Source of the DNA: Opitutus sp. GAS368
Lineage (GTDB): Bacteria; Verrucomicrobiota; Verrucomicrobiia; Opitutales; Opitutaceae
DNA: 32,320 nucleotides
Assembly: GCA_945903465.1 (NCBI GenBank)
Contig: CAMDOF010000080.1
Span: forward strand, 1 to 32,320
Direction: 5' to 3'
In this document: one piece after another, positions 7,851 to 16,845 of the stretch
Layout: every line of letters begins with the position of its first letter
Position numbering within the stretch: the stretch's first letter is position 1
Position numbers and translations under genes: made by a program
The notes under the pieces: model-generated
Told to the model about the DNA's origin: nothing
The model's input: only the letters and a program-made list of their open reading frames with translations
Databases searched by the model: none

Positions 7851-10800
7851 GGCGACTCCTTCGGAGTGGAGCCAAACGCGACCGCGGAACGGGTCTGCCG
7901 ATTTCCCGCCCAATCTTCCGGCAACACCTGATAGTAGTAGGTCTGGCCGGCGCGCAGCGGCGTGTCGACGTGGTGCTCGAGATAGAACCCGCCCGGCTTC
8001 ACGACGGCGATCGGGGTGCGGCCCTCCGCGGAGAAATCGGGCTGATCACCGCGAAAGACCAGGTAGCGCGCGATGTCCGGCTCCGGACTCTTGTTCCAGC
8101 ACACCATGAGCCGGTCAACCGTCTGCCGAACCACTCCAAGATCGCTGACCGGCGCGGGCGGGGCGGTGTTCTTCGACAGGGTTCGGGCCTCGACCTGCCG
8201 GGAGAGCGCGCCCTGCCCGTTGGCGGCGCCCACCGCCGCCACACGATAATAATAGGGCGTGTCGACATGCAGCCCACGGTCCTCGAATTCGGCGCCGACC
8301 GCGCGACCCACCCATGAATAGGCGCTGGCCGGCTCCTGCGGGTCGCTCGAACGAAACACATTATACCCCTTCGCCCCGGACACCGCCCGCCAGCGGAGCT
8401 GGATGCTCACATCGGACACGACCTGTAGGGTGAAATCGGATACCGCGGGCATGACTGCACTGCTGCGGGCGAAGATGCGCACGGTGGCGAATCCGAACGG
8501 TTCGAGGGGCACGGTCACCCTGCCGTTGCTCAAGTCGAGCGGCCCGATGTCATTCTCCACGAGGTCGCACCGCATCGCCGCATCCACCCCAAACCGACCC
8601 ACCTCGACCGTGGCGCTGCCGCCCTTTCCTTCCGTTTCCACCAGCCGGAGCGTCCAGCCGCGGCCCGGCACTCCGCTGTCCTTCAGCACGGTCAGTTGCA
8701 CGTTCGGCAGGTCGATCGCGAGAAACGACGCCGTGCGCGCCGGCAGCGGCCCCGGCTGTTGCGCCGCCACGACGCGGGCTTCCAGCGGACTCGCGACGGA
8801 CCAGCCGAAGCGCGTGGTCGCGCCGGAGCTCCAGTCGCCCGCGTGCGAGGTAAACGAATACGAAAACCGGCCGTTCATGTCGTCGGCGCAAAGCGTGAAA
8901 AGTCCCGCCATCCGGTTCGACCAGGCAAAGCTGTAGAGATGCGAGTTCGACGGCTTGTAGTGGATCGAAAGCTCGTTGTAGCGGATGCCGCCGAAATGGA
9001 CGATGGGGGCGTTATGCACGGCCATGGTGACGCCGAAGCGTGGGTTGCTCACGTCGACCCAGCGATTGGCGGCCAGGTAGTCGTGCGAACCCCAGCGGAG
9101 CTGATCCTCGTGGGGTCGGACGACGCCGCCCGCCTGCTCCGCCCGGGCGGTGAAACCGTCGACCTTGAACGGGAAGGCGAAGAAGAGGTTGTCACGGTAG
9201 CGGTTCGCGCTCTTCGCGGCGTGGAGCACACCGACGTGCCGCAGCTCGTTGATGACATCGATCCGCTTGACGCCCGCGTAGAGGCGGATGCGCTGGCTCA
9301 CCACCGCGTCGCCGAGCTTCGCATCCCGGAACGTTGACTCCATCTCGGCGACGAGCGCGCCAGGGCGCGGCGTGAGCGTGGCGCCGGCGGCCGGCGAGTA
9401 GTTGGTGCCCTCCTTCGACTCCCGCGCATTCTTGTGCACCCAAACGATCTGGTTGAAGCGGTGCGGTGCCGCGGGATCGAGCAACTCCTGCTTGAGCTCC
9501 CGATCAACGATGCTCGTCGCCGTGCCGCTCCCCGGATCGAAGGTGATCGTGTAGAACTCGTTTTCCAGCGTGGTGCCGGCGGCTCGCAACGATGAGGCCG
9601 CCGCCGCCGGCCTGGCCTCCGGTGCGAGGCGATACGTCTTGTAGCCGAACGCCGGCACGTCGCGCGCGACGAAGACCGTCTTACCGTCGGTAAGTTTCTG
9701 CACGGGGACCGCCGCGCCCGAAACCGAGTCGATCAACCCGGACACATGCTCGATCGTGAAGACGAGGTCGGTCCGGGCATGCGCCAGCGGGTTGAAGACG
9801 AGCAGCTCGCGCGTGCCACCGGTCGCGACTTGCGCGGTCAACGCGTCGAACGACCGCCCGAACAGCCGCTCGGCGTCCTCCATGGCGCGGCCGCCCTCGA
9901 GGATCTTGCCCCATTGGGAATTGAACTGATGCGTCGGCCCGGCCGGCGGGCTGGTCGGCCAGCTATGCTCGTCGAAATCGAACATCCGCAGCCAGGCCTT
10001 TTCCGCCTCTCGGGTCGGAAACGCGAAGGCCGGGTTCGCCATACCGGCAACCGCGCCGATGCCCTCGGCCAGGGGCAGGAGGCGCGAGGCCCGCCGTTTC
10101 TGGCCCTGGGCATGCGGGTCGATCGTCGCGTAGTCGGCCGAGAAATTGTTCAGGTCGCCGCGGAGCACCGGCAGCTCCGGCCCATATTTCTTTTCCATGT
10201 AGACCATGAAGTCGCGGGGATCGGAGACCTTGATTTCTGGATACCGATACAGCTCCTCCCAGCGGCGCAGATGGCGGTTGTCCCAGGCCGGAATGTCGTG
10301 GTCGCGATACGAGGGGATCATGACCGCGTCGTAGGCATACGGCCCCAGCTTGTCGCCGCTCTGCACGCTCATCATCTCGCGCTGGATGTTCGCGGCGCCC
10401 AGGTCGCTGAGGTCCGCAAAACCGCCGAGCGACAGCCCGAACCAAAAATTGATGCCGTAGTGATTGCGCCAGGTGTAGAGGACCCGGCTCTTCGCATCCG
10501 GCGCTTCCCACCAAAAAATCGGCGGCAGCTTCGTCGTCTTGTAGTCGTTGTTCCCGCCCGTGCGGAAGGGCTGGCCGAGCCGCACGGCGTATTTGTAACC
10601 GGCCTGGGCCAGAGCCTGGGCCGACGACCAGGAGAAACTCGGATTGTCGACGATCGCGTAGGTGTCGAGGTCGAGGCCGAAGCGATCCTTGTATTCGCGG
10701 CGACCGGGATACATCGACCGGGCAAGCTCCTCATAGTCCATCCAGTGCGTGTGCACCCCGCTGGGTGCCGCGCCGAGGCCCATGGAACCGGTCTTTACCT

Positions 10801-11449
10801 CTTTTTCAATGAGAGCGCGCAACGCGGGCGTCGAACGTTCCGCCTCGTAGTAACGAGTGAACAGCAGAGTCTCCATCCAGAAGTGATAACCACCCGGGGT
10901 CCGCGCTCCCTCGACGGGATTCACCGGGCCGGTCGCGCTCAGGTGCGCCCCGTAGTCGATGAATTCGGCGATCTCCTTTTGCTTCATCCACAGGTAATTC
11001 TCGTAGCCGATGTCCTCGTGGGATGACTTCAGGAGGAAGATCTTCCACTTGCGCTGGGGCTGCCAGCGCTGGGCGTGCGACGCCAACGGCACTCCACCCG
11101 CCGCGCCGGCGCGATGCAGTTCGATGGATACGTCGGAAGCCACGGAGAGATCCGGAATCAACGCGTTCTGCTGCGAGACGCCCGCCGGCACTTGCAGCGT
11201 CTGCAGGCGCCCGGCCGCGCCGTTGACCTTGACCACGAGTTCGCAGGCCAGCGCGGTCGCGGCGGAATTCTCGATCGTGAGCCAGCCGATCTGCGCCAGC
11301 GGCTGCCGATTCGCGAAGAGGACCGTGGGCTCGAGGCGGAGAATGCGCACCGTCCCGGCGGGCGTGGCCGCGCTCGCCGCGACGATCATGGCGGGGAGCA
11401 GGCAGAAGGAGAAGAGCAGGCGGAGAGGAAGCATCGAGGGTGGGGCCAT
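7847..11449 (-). CDS. Secreted GH38-like glycoside hydrolase with two C-terminal fibronectin III domains
   Basis: The 1200-residue product has a signal peptide (about 1-28, ending 'AASAA') and a beta-rich N-terminal domain (about 30-130). A catalytic region follows that resembles GH38 alpha-mannosidases: 'FLLKSSHEDIGYENY' with His144 and Asp146 as candidate zinc ligands, and 'YAIVDNPSFSWSSAQAL' with Asp268 at the nucleophile position. A long beta-sandwich region (about 560-985) and two Fn3 domains (about 990-1085 and 1095-1190; 'YNVFRSSDPQEP', 'TPYYYRVAAVGAANG', 'YLVFRGDQPDF', 'QTYYYQVLPEDWAGN') complete it. The metal-site motif SHEDIGY and nucleophile motif VDNPSFSW differ from the canonical forms, so the substrate may not be a classical alpha-mannoside. 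It is the first gene of the minus-strand operon; an alternative ATG lies 5 codons in (11434). Confidence 0.82.
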   Translation of the reverse strand: MAPPSMLPLRLLFSFCLLPAMIVAASAATPAGTVRILRLEPTVLFANRQPLAQIGWLTIENSAATALACELVVKVNGAAGRLQTLQVPAGVSQQNALIPDLSVASDVSIELHRAGAAGGVPLASHAQRWQPQRKWKIFLLKSSHEDIGYENYLWMKQKEIAEFIDYGAHLSATGPVNPVEGARTPGGYHFWMETLLFTRYYEAERSTPALRALIEKEVKTGSMGLGAAPSGVHTHWMDYEELARSMYPGRREYKDRFGLDLDTYAIVDNPSFSWSSAQALAQAGYKYAVRLGQPFRTGGNNDYKTTKLPPIFWWEAPDAKSRVLYTWRNHYGINFWFGLSLGGFADLSDLGAANIQREMMSVQSGDKLGPYAYDAVMIPSYRDHDIPAWDNRHLRRWEELYRYPEIKVSDPRDFMVYMEKKYGPELPVLRGDLNNFSADYATIDPHAQGQKRRASRLLPLAEGIGAVAGMANPAFAFPTREAEKAWLRMFDFDEHSWPTSPPAGPTHQFNSQWGKILEGGRAMEDAERLFGRSFDALTAQVATGGTRELLVFNPLAHARTDLVFTIEHVSGLIDSVSGAAVPVQKLTDGKTVFVARDVPAFGYKTYRLAPEARPAAAASSLRAAGTTLENEFYTITFDPGSGTATSIVDRELKQELLDPAAPHRFNQIVWVHKNARESKEGTNYSPAAGATLTPRPGALVAEMESTFRDAKLGDAVVSQRIRLYAGVKRIDVINELRHVGVLHAAKSANRYRDNLFFAFPFKVDGFTARAEQAGGVVRPHEDQLRWGSHDYLAANRWVDVSNPRFGVTMAVHNAPIVHFGGIRYNELSIHYKPSNSHLYSFAWSNRMAGLFTLCADDMNGRFSYSFTSHAGDWSSGATTRFGWSVASPLEARVVAAQQPGPLPARTASFLAIDLPNVQLTVLKDSGVPGRGWTLRLVETEGKGGSATVEVGRFGVDAAMRCDLVENDIGPLDLSNGRVTVPLEPFGFATVRIFARSSAVMPAVSDFTLQVVSDVSIQLRWRAVSGAKGYNVFRSSDPQEPASAYSWVGRAVGAEFEDRGLHVDTPYYYRVAAVGAANGQGALSRQVEARTLSKNTAPPAPVSDLGVVRQTVDRLMVCWNKSPEPDIARYLVFRGDQPDFSAEGRTPIAVVKPGGFYLEHHVDTPLRAGQTYYYQVLPEDWAGNRQTRSAVAFGSTPKESP

Positions 11450-11491
11450 CGTGCGCCTTTCGGTCGTGGCGCGGCGGGTGGGCGGCGACTT

Positions 11492-11509
11492 GGTGTTTTT
11501 TATGATACC
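11492..11509. promoter_or_regulatory. Candidate operator B (18-bp imperfect palindrome)
   Basis: GGTGTTTTTTATGATACC lies 43-60 bases upstream of the glycosidase ATG. It matches the palindrome at 11592-11609 at 13 of 18 positions in the same orientation, and its ends GGT...ACC are complementary. It is placed where a repressor would cover the minus-strand promoter. The natural binder is the GntR-LacI regulator of the same locus (inference). Confidence 0.5.
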
Positions 11510-11591
11510 TCGTCAATTCGATTCATTATGCTCGTACAATGATCGCCCCTTAGTCGCTCGGGTCCACGAAATTCCTACGTTTCGCCCTTTT

Positions 11592-11609
11592 TGTATTGTT
11601 TATAATACA
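11592..11609. promoter_or_regulatory. Candidate operator A overlapping a TATAAT -10 box
   Basis: TGTATTGTTTATAATACA has perfect 6-base arms TGTATT/AATACA around a 6-base centre. It contains TATAAT (11601-11606) as a possible -10 box for the plus-strand ROK kinase gene, whose ATG is at 11627; no good -35 is evident. Half-palindromes of the TTGTAT type fit what is known of AraR-like GntR-LacI operators. Confidence 0.55.
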
Positions 11610-11626
11610 TTTCTCCCGCACGAGAC

Positions 11627-12616
11627 ATGAACCTACCCCGCATGAACGTAATCGGCATCAATATTGGAGGCACCAAATGCGCCGTCAGCCGGCTGGTGGA
11701 TGGGCGGCAGGTCGAGGAGACGCATCGATTCCCGACGCAGGGCCGCGATGACACCCTCGATGCGTTACGCCGGGCGGTGGCCAGCCTGCGACCCCACAGC
11801 GCCCCGGTCTTCGGCATCTCTTGCGGCGGCCCGCTCGACGCCGCGCGCGGCTTGATTCTATCGCCGCCGAACCTTCCGGGCTGGGAGAACACCGACATCA
11901 CGCGATTCTTCACCACGCATTTCGGCGGCACCGCCGTGTTGATGAACGATGCCAATGCCTGCGCCCTGGCGGAGTGGCGTTTCGGCGCCGGCCGCGGGAC
12001 GCGGCACATGATCTTCCTGACCGCGGGCACCGGACTAGGCACCGGACTGATTCTAAACGGCGATCTGTACGAGGGCGCCACGGGCGATGCCGGCGAGGCC
12101 GGCCACCTCCGCCTGAGCAGCGGTGGCCCGGTCGGTTTCGGCAAGGCCGGTTCGTTCGAGGGGTTTTGCAGCGGCGGTGGGATTGCCCGCCTTGCGGAGA
12201 TTATTCTTCGCGAAAGCAGCTCCCGGCCCGAGTGGGCGAACGTGCAACCGCTGTCGGCCCGGGTCGTCGCCGAAGCGGCCGCGGCCGGCGATTCACTCGC
12301 CCTCGCCGTGATGACCGAGTCAGGGCGGCGGCTGGGCGAAGGGCTCGCCATCCTCATCGATCTCCTGAATCCGGAACGGATCGTCATCGGCGGCATTTTC
12401 CCTCGCTGCCAGGATCTGCTGCGTCCCGCCATGGAAGCGGCGTTGCAACGTGAAGCGCTCACGATTCCGCTCGGCGCCTGTCAGGTTGTGCCCGCCGAGC
12501 TGGGCGAGACCATCGGCAGCCACGGCGCGATCTGCGCCGCCCTGCGCGCCATCGACTCGGGCAAAGTCAAGCCACTCAAACTCGTCGGCTTACCGCCTGC
12601 TCCCCTCCGGTCCTGA
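11627..12616 (+). CDS. ROK-family sugar kinase
   Basis: The 329-residue protein starts with the phosphate-1 motif 'IGINIGGTKCAVSR' and has the catalytic 'LMNDANACALAEW' (Asp108) and 'FLTAGTGLGTGLILNG' (phosphate-2). There is no HTH domain at the N-terminus, so it is a kinase rather than a ROK repressor. In the family it phosphorylates glucose, fructose, N-acetylmannosamine or a similar sugar in the cytoplasm. The usual zinc site (His, then C-x-C-G-x-x-G-C) is changed: His160 is kept in 'EAGHLRLSSGG', but the cysteine positions read 'VGFGKAGSFE', so no zinc cluster can form. The start at 11627 or the in-frame ATG at 11642, directly before 'VIGINIGG', are both possible. It is the first gene of the plus-strand arm, divergent from the glycosidase. 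Confidence 0.9.
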   Translation: MNLPRMNVIGINIGGTKCAVSRLVDGRQVEETHRFPTQGRDDTLDALRRAVASLRPHSAPVFGISCGGPLDAARGLILSPPNLPGWENTDITRFFTTHFGGTAVLMNDANACALAEWRFGAGRGTRHMIFLTAGTGLGTGLILNGDLYEGATGDAGEAGHLRLSSGGPVGFGKAGSFEGFCSGGGIARLAEIILRESSSRPEWANVQPLSARVVAEAAAAGDSLALAVMTESGRRLGEGLAILIDLLNPERIVIGGIFPRCQDLLRPAMEAALQREALTIPLGACQVVPAELGETIGSHGAICAALRAIDSGKVKPLKLVGLPPAPLRS

Positions 12617-12693
12617 ACACCCCTTCTTTGTATTACTCGTCCGTCCTCCGGACTGGCGCCGGTCCGCCACTCCACGCCTCTAACACCCCCACC

Positions 12694-15000
12694 ATGAAAC
12701 CGTCCCTCCGCCGTAGTCTCGCGTGCCTCGCCGCACTGACCGCCAGCGTCTCCCTACAGGGCCAGTCCGCTCCTCCTCCCGTCACCAAGCCCGCGCCGCC
12801 GGCCAGTGTCCCCAAGCCCGCGGAAGTCGAGCGAACCGACGACATCGTGCGGCTCAATCCCTTCGAGGTGGAAAGCGCGCGTGACTACGGCTATCTCGCG
12901 ACCAACTCGAGCAGTGCGACCGGCTCCGGCGCCGCGGTGCGCGACACCCCGATGAGCATCGCAATCATCACCGAGGAATACATGCGCGACAAGAACATGA
13001 ACGACCTGCAGGACGTGATTCGCAACGTCAGCTCGATCACGGCCGAAGGTAAGGAGGAGAACGTAGTTACCTCGCGTGGTTTCCAGGCGGTGATGAAGCA
13101 GGACGGCGCCGAGATGGAAGGCCTCTACGGCACCTACAACGTCGGTCGGGTCGAAGTCATTAAGGGCGCCGTATCCGTTCTACAAGGTCGCGCCAGCGCC
13201 GGCGGCGTCATCAATGTCATCTCGCGCAAGCCGCGTTTCGAGCGCGAAACCCGCATACGCACCTCGGTCGGCAGCTACGATTACTATCTGGCCAGCCTTT
13301 CGACCACCGGCCCGATCCTCGGCGGCAAGGCCGCCTACCTGATCGGCTACACCAAGATGGACCGGGCCGACGGCTGGGTGGACTGGACCTACCGCAACGA
13401 CGAGGCGTTGCAGGCGGCCCTGACCTTGCGCCCATTTGCGAAAGTCCAGCTGACGCTCGATTACCAAACACTCGAGCGGCACGAGAACAACCCGCAGCAC
13501 ATGAGCTTCACCCACCCGGCGTTCCTCGCCGCGGACCTCGAGGCGATCTCGCTCTACGACAATGCCGGGCGCGCGCGCCCCGCGTCGTATCCGCGGCTCG
13601 GCGAAACGACGCGCAGCTGGCTCGATCGCACGCCTGGCTTTGGCAGCTCGTCTCCGGCCGACATCATCGACGTGATGGAGGTGATGTATCCGCACGGCTA
13701 TCGCGCGAACATCCAGGGGCCTGAACAATTCCGCACCAACGAGAATTCCACCTACTCGGCAGAGCTGCTGGTCAACATGGCACCATGGCTCGACTGGAAA
13801 AGCACCGCCTCCTATCGCGACCGGCTGACCGACTCGATCAACTGGTCGACATTCCGCGCGGCCGGCGGCCTTACGATGAACACGCGCTTCACCCGGGGCA
13901 ATTTCACCGGCTACACCTGGACGATGCGGCACGAGGGGGTGAGTCGTTTCTCGCTCCTGGGGATGCGTCACCGCGTCCTCGCCGGTTTCGAATATCAGGC
14001 GGGCAAGTCCCACAGCCGCACGCTCAACGGCCCCGTGGCGACCCGTTACAATCCGCGCACCGATCCCTTGAAATATCTTAACCGTGAGATCAATGCTTTC
14101 AGCCCGAACGGATTTCCCGCCCTGAACCTCACCAACGCCAGCACCCCTGTGCGCTCCTACTATGTGATGGAGCAGGCCGAGGCGTGGAACAACCGCCTGA
14201 ATCTCCTCGTCGGCGGACGCTTCAGTTCGCAGCGCCGGCTCACGGTGGAAGCCGACCGCTTCACGCCCCAGTTCGGCGCCGTGCTGCGCATCCCGCACTA
14301 CGAATCGGTCTCGGTCTACGGGAGCTATGGCGAGAGCTACCGGCCGAATTTCAACCGCGACGGCCTCGGCCAGCCGATTCCTCCCATCGAGGAGGAAAAC
14401 CGGGAGGTGGGGGTGAAGGTCGAGTTGTTCGACGGGAAAATCTCGGGCTCCGCGTCCATCTACCGGCTCGATCAGAAGAACGTTTCGCTGCGCGATTATG
14501 CCCGCGAAGCCGCGACTGGCATCACCGGTCTCTACATCCTCTCCGGGCTCGCCCGCTCAGAAGGCATGGAAACCGACGTCGTCATCTCGCCGATGCGGAA
14601 TTATCAGATCGTGCTCTCCTATTCCGAAATCTGGTCGGCCAAGACCATCAAAGCCGAGGATGTTCGCCAGCAGGGCGTCCGCCTCCAGGGCGCGGCCGAC
14701 CGTCAGTTCTCGGTCTGGAACAAATACACCTTTACGCGCGGGCGCCTCGCGCGCGCCTATGGCGGGCTCGGCCTGCGCTACACCGGTGCAATGCGCATTC
14801 ATCCGAGTTGGGAATCGCCGCTCTTCGCCAAACCGTCGTGGTTCGGCGATGTGACGGTCGGTTATCCCGTGAAATTCAAACGGACCGACCTGGAATTCGT
14901 CCTTAACGTGAAAAACCTCTTCGACCAATTCTACTACAACCAGACCTTTCGTCCCTCGGAACCGCGCCAGTTTTTCTTTTCCACCAACCTGAAATTCTAA
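12694..15000 (+). CDS. TonB-dependent outer-membrane receptor (module 1)
   Basis: The 768-residue protein has a signal peptide (MKPSLRRSLACLAALTASVS) and a Pro-rich linker. The 'DDIVRLNPFEVESARDYGY' segment serves as the TonB-interaction region common in Opitutaceae receptors. A plug domain (about 85-200; 'DTPMSIAIITEEYMRD', 'VEVIKGAVSVLQGRASAGGV', 'INVISRKP') and a beta-barrel ending in '...FFFSTNLKF' with a C-terminal Phe follow. The plug looks like the siderophore-receptor subfamily, but the context (kinase, FAD enzyme, glycosidase locus) suggests an oligosaccharide ligand. The ATG at 12694 gives the signal peptide; the frame is open from 12628 but the extra residues spoil it. It is 77 bases after the ROK gene and 3 bases before the FAD gene, so probably in one operon. 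A TGTATTA half-site (12629-12635) lies just upstream. Confidence 0.92.
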   Translation: MKPSLRRSLACLAALTASVSLQGQSAPPPVTKPAPPASVPKPAEVERTDDIVRLNPFEVESARDYGYLATNSSSATGSGAAVRDTPMSIAIITEEYMRDKNMNDLQDVIRNVSSITAEGKEENVVTSRGFQAVMKQDGAEMEGLYGTYNVGRVEVIKGAVSVLQGRASAGGVINVISRKPRFERETRIRTSVGSYDYYLASLSTTGPILGGKAAYLIGYTKMDRADGWVDWTYRNDEALQAALTLRPFAKVQLTLDYQTLERHENNPQHMSFTHPAFLAADLEAISLYDNAGRARPASYPRLGETTRSWLDRTPGFGSSSPADIIDVMEVMYPHGYRANIQGPEQFRTNENSTYSAELLVNMAPWLDWKSTASYRDRLTDSINWSTFRAAGGLTMNTRFTRGNFTGYTWTMRHEGVSRFSLLGMRHRVLAGFEYQAGKSHSRTLNGPVATRYNPRTDPLKYLNREINAFSPNGFPALNLTNASTPVRSYYVMEQAEAWNNRLNLLVGGRFSSQRRLTVEADRFTPQFGAVLRIPHYESVSVYGSYGESYRPNFNRDGLGQPIPPIEEENREVGVKVELFDGKISGSASIYRLDQKNVSLRDYAREAATGITGLYILSGLARSEGMETDVVISPMRNYQIVLSYSEIWSAKTIKAEDVRQQGVRLQGAADRQFSVWNKYTFTRGRLARAYGGLGLRYTGAMRIHPSWESPLFAKPSWFGDVTVGYPVKFKRTDLEFVLNVKNLFDQFYYNQTFRPSEPRQFFFSTNLKF

Positions 15001-15003
15001 GCC

Positions 15004-16635
15004 GTGAATTCCGCTCACACCCTCGATCGTCGGGCCTTCCTCCACTTCGGGGCGATCGCCGTTGGCGCCGCCAGCCTGCCCGGACGCGCGGCCGCCGCCG
15101 TCGCTGGGCCGGAGGTCACCACCAAGGACTGCGACGTGTTGGTCTACGGCTCGACGGCCGGGGGCATCGCCGCGGCGCTCGAGGCGGCACGCCGCGGTTG
15201 CCGCGTAATCCTCGCTTGCCCCAAATTTCACCCCGGCGGGATGGTCGCGAGCGGCCTGTGCACGACCGATGCGCGCCAGCAACACCTCTATGGAGGGATC
15301 GTCACCGAGTTCATCGCTGCGGTGCGCGCCGAATATGCCCGGACGCTGGGCGAATCGTCACCCGAGTGGCCGCTCATTCGCGAGGGCTGGTTCTATGAGC
15401 CCTCGGTCGCCGAGCGCGTCTTCGATCAACTGATCAACCGCGAGCCTTCGCTCAGTTACCTGCGCGGACACCATCTGACGCGCGCGAGTGTCACCGGCCG
15501 CTGCGTCACCTCGATCGAGCTCGACGATCCGCACGGCCGCAAGCTGCGCTTGACGGCGCGCACATTCATTGACGGCACCTACGAGGGCGACCTGGCCGCG
15601 GCGGCGAAGGTCCCGTATCGTGTCGGCCGCGAAGCCCGCGGAGAGTACGGCGAATCGCTCGCCGGCATCTTTTACATGGATCATAAGAAGGCGATCCAGC
15701 CGCTCGATGTGCCCGGCAGCGGCGAAGCCTCCCCGGCGATCCAGGCGTATTGTGCGCGCAGCATTTTCACGACCGATCCGGCGAAGCTGATTCCGATCGA
15801 AAAGCCCGACACCTACGAGCAGCACAAGTTCGATCTGCTGCCGCTCCTCGACGATATTGCGGGTGGCCTGAAGCTCCGCAGCATCGGCACGCCACTGCCC
15901 GGCAGGAAGCACCAGATGAACGGCAACATCGCGCTGCCCACCAGTCTCAACTGCCCGGGCGTGAGCTGGACATGGCCGGAGGCGGGTCGCCACCATCGCG
16001 CCGCGCTCGAGAAATTTCACGTCGATCACGCCGCGAGCTACATCTGGTTCCTGCAAAACGAGCCCGGTGTCCCAAGCGAGCTGCGCGAGTTCTGGCGCAA
16101 GGTCGGCCTGCACCCCGATGAATTCAAGACCACCGGCCACTGGCCGTGGCAGATCTACGTGCGGCAGGGACGCCGGATCGAAGGCCGCGCGATCGTCACA
16201 CAGCACAATTTCGTCCGCGAGACTCCCGAGGGCCGGACGCCCAAAATCGCGCAGCCCATTGCCGTCGCGGACTACATGTTCGACGTACATCCGTGCCACG
16301 ACCGTCGCTACGCGGTGAATGGTTTCCTCGAGGGCGTGATTTGGTATTCGAATCGGAAAGGGCTCGCCCATACCGGCCAGGTGCCGTGGGGCGCGATGGT
16401 GCCGAAGCAAATCGACAACCTGCTTGTCCCCGTCGCGCTCTCGAGCACCCACGTCGGCATGTCGGTCCTGCGCATGGAGCCGGTCTGGATGACAACCGGT
16501 CAGGTGGCCGGCCTCGCCGCCGCCGAAGCAAAAGCCGGCCGGTTCGATGTCGCCAGCATCGATCCCCATCCGCTCCCCAGAAAACTCGGCCTCGAAGTGG
16601 ATCCTTGGTCGAAGGGCCTGGTCAAGCCGCACTAG
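15004..16635 (+). CDS. Tat-exported FAD-dependent oxidoreductase (FAD_oxidored/PF12831-like)
   Basis: The 543-residue protein starts with GTG (three bases after the receptor stop) and a twin-arginine signal 'DRRAFLHFGAIAVGAASL', predicting export of the folded flavoprotein. The FAD motif is 'CDVLVYGSTAGGIAAALEAA', followed by 'HPGGMVASGLCTTDARQQ'. Further family blocks are 'TFIDGTYEGDLAAAAKVPYRVGRE', 'MNGNIALPTSLNCPG' and the C-terminal 'DNLLVPVALSSTHVGMSVLRMEP...TTGQVAGLAAA'. This is the long form of the FAD_oxidored family found next to glycan-degradation genes; the substrate is not known. Together with the cytoplasmic member at 6546-7850 it gives one flavoenzyme on each side of the inner membrane. 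Confidence 0.9.
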   Translation: MNSAHTLDRRAFLHFGAIAVGAASLPGRAAAAVAGPEVTTKDCDVLVYGSTAGGIAAALEAARRGCRVILACPKFHPGGMVASGLCTTDARQQHLYGGIVTEFIAAVRAEYARTLGESSPEWPLIREGWFYEPSVAERVFDQLINREPSLSYLRGHHLTRASVTGRCVTSIELDDPHGRKLRLTARTFIDGTYEGDLAAAAKVPYRVGREARGEYGESLAGIFYMDHKKAIQPLDVPGSGEASPAIQAYCARSIFTTDPAKLIPIEKPDTYEQHKFDLLPLLDDIAGGLKLRSIGTPLPGRKHQMNGNIALPTSLNCPGVSWTWPEAGRHHRAALEKFHVDHAASYIWFLQNEPGVPSELREFWRKVGLHPDEFKTTGHWPWQIYVRQGRRIEGRAIVTQHNFVRETPEGRTPKIAQPIAVADYMFDVHPCHDRRYAVNGFLEGVIWYSNRKGLAHTGQVPWGAMVPKQIDNLLVPVALSSTHVGMSVLRMEPVWMTTGQVAGLAAAEAKAGRFDVASIDPHPLPRKLGLEVDPWSKGLVKPH

Positions 16636-16705
16636 ATTCTTGAAGGACGAACCTGGTGTAAACAGGTCGAGTTCTCCACGTGTACCGAAATGCAGGTCGT
16701 ACCAT

Positions 16706-16737
16706 GACCAAGGACCAAGGACCAAGGACTAAGGACC
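16706..16737 (+). repeat. Short tandem heptamer repeat GACCAAG
   Basis: GACCAAG occurs three times in a row, followed by GACTAAG and a partial GACC; a related GGACGAAGGACCAA lies at 16749-16762. It is in the 245-base non-coding stretch between the FAD gene and the IS481 remnant, which otherwise holds a small hairpin (ACCTG/CAGGT near 16650) and another (GAGGC-GGA-GCCTC near 16805). No gene is seen there. Confidence 0.7.
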
Positions 16738-16845
16738 ACTGGCCCCCAGGACGAAGGACCAAACGGTTTTCAGACTGTGCTCGATAGTCAGTTGCGAGTG
16801 GTCTGAGGCGGAGCCTCGCTGACGCCGCGAGCCCGGAATTACCCC

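Noticed and set aside
16706..16762. CRISPR-like array
   Set aside because: Units are 7 bases without spacers, and no cas genes are present; it is a simple tandem repeat.
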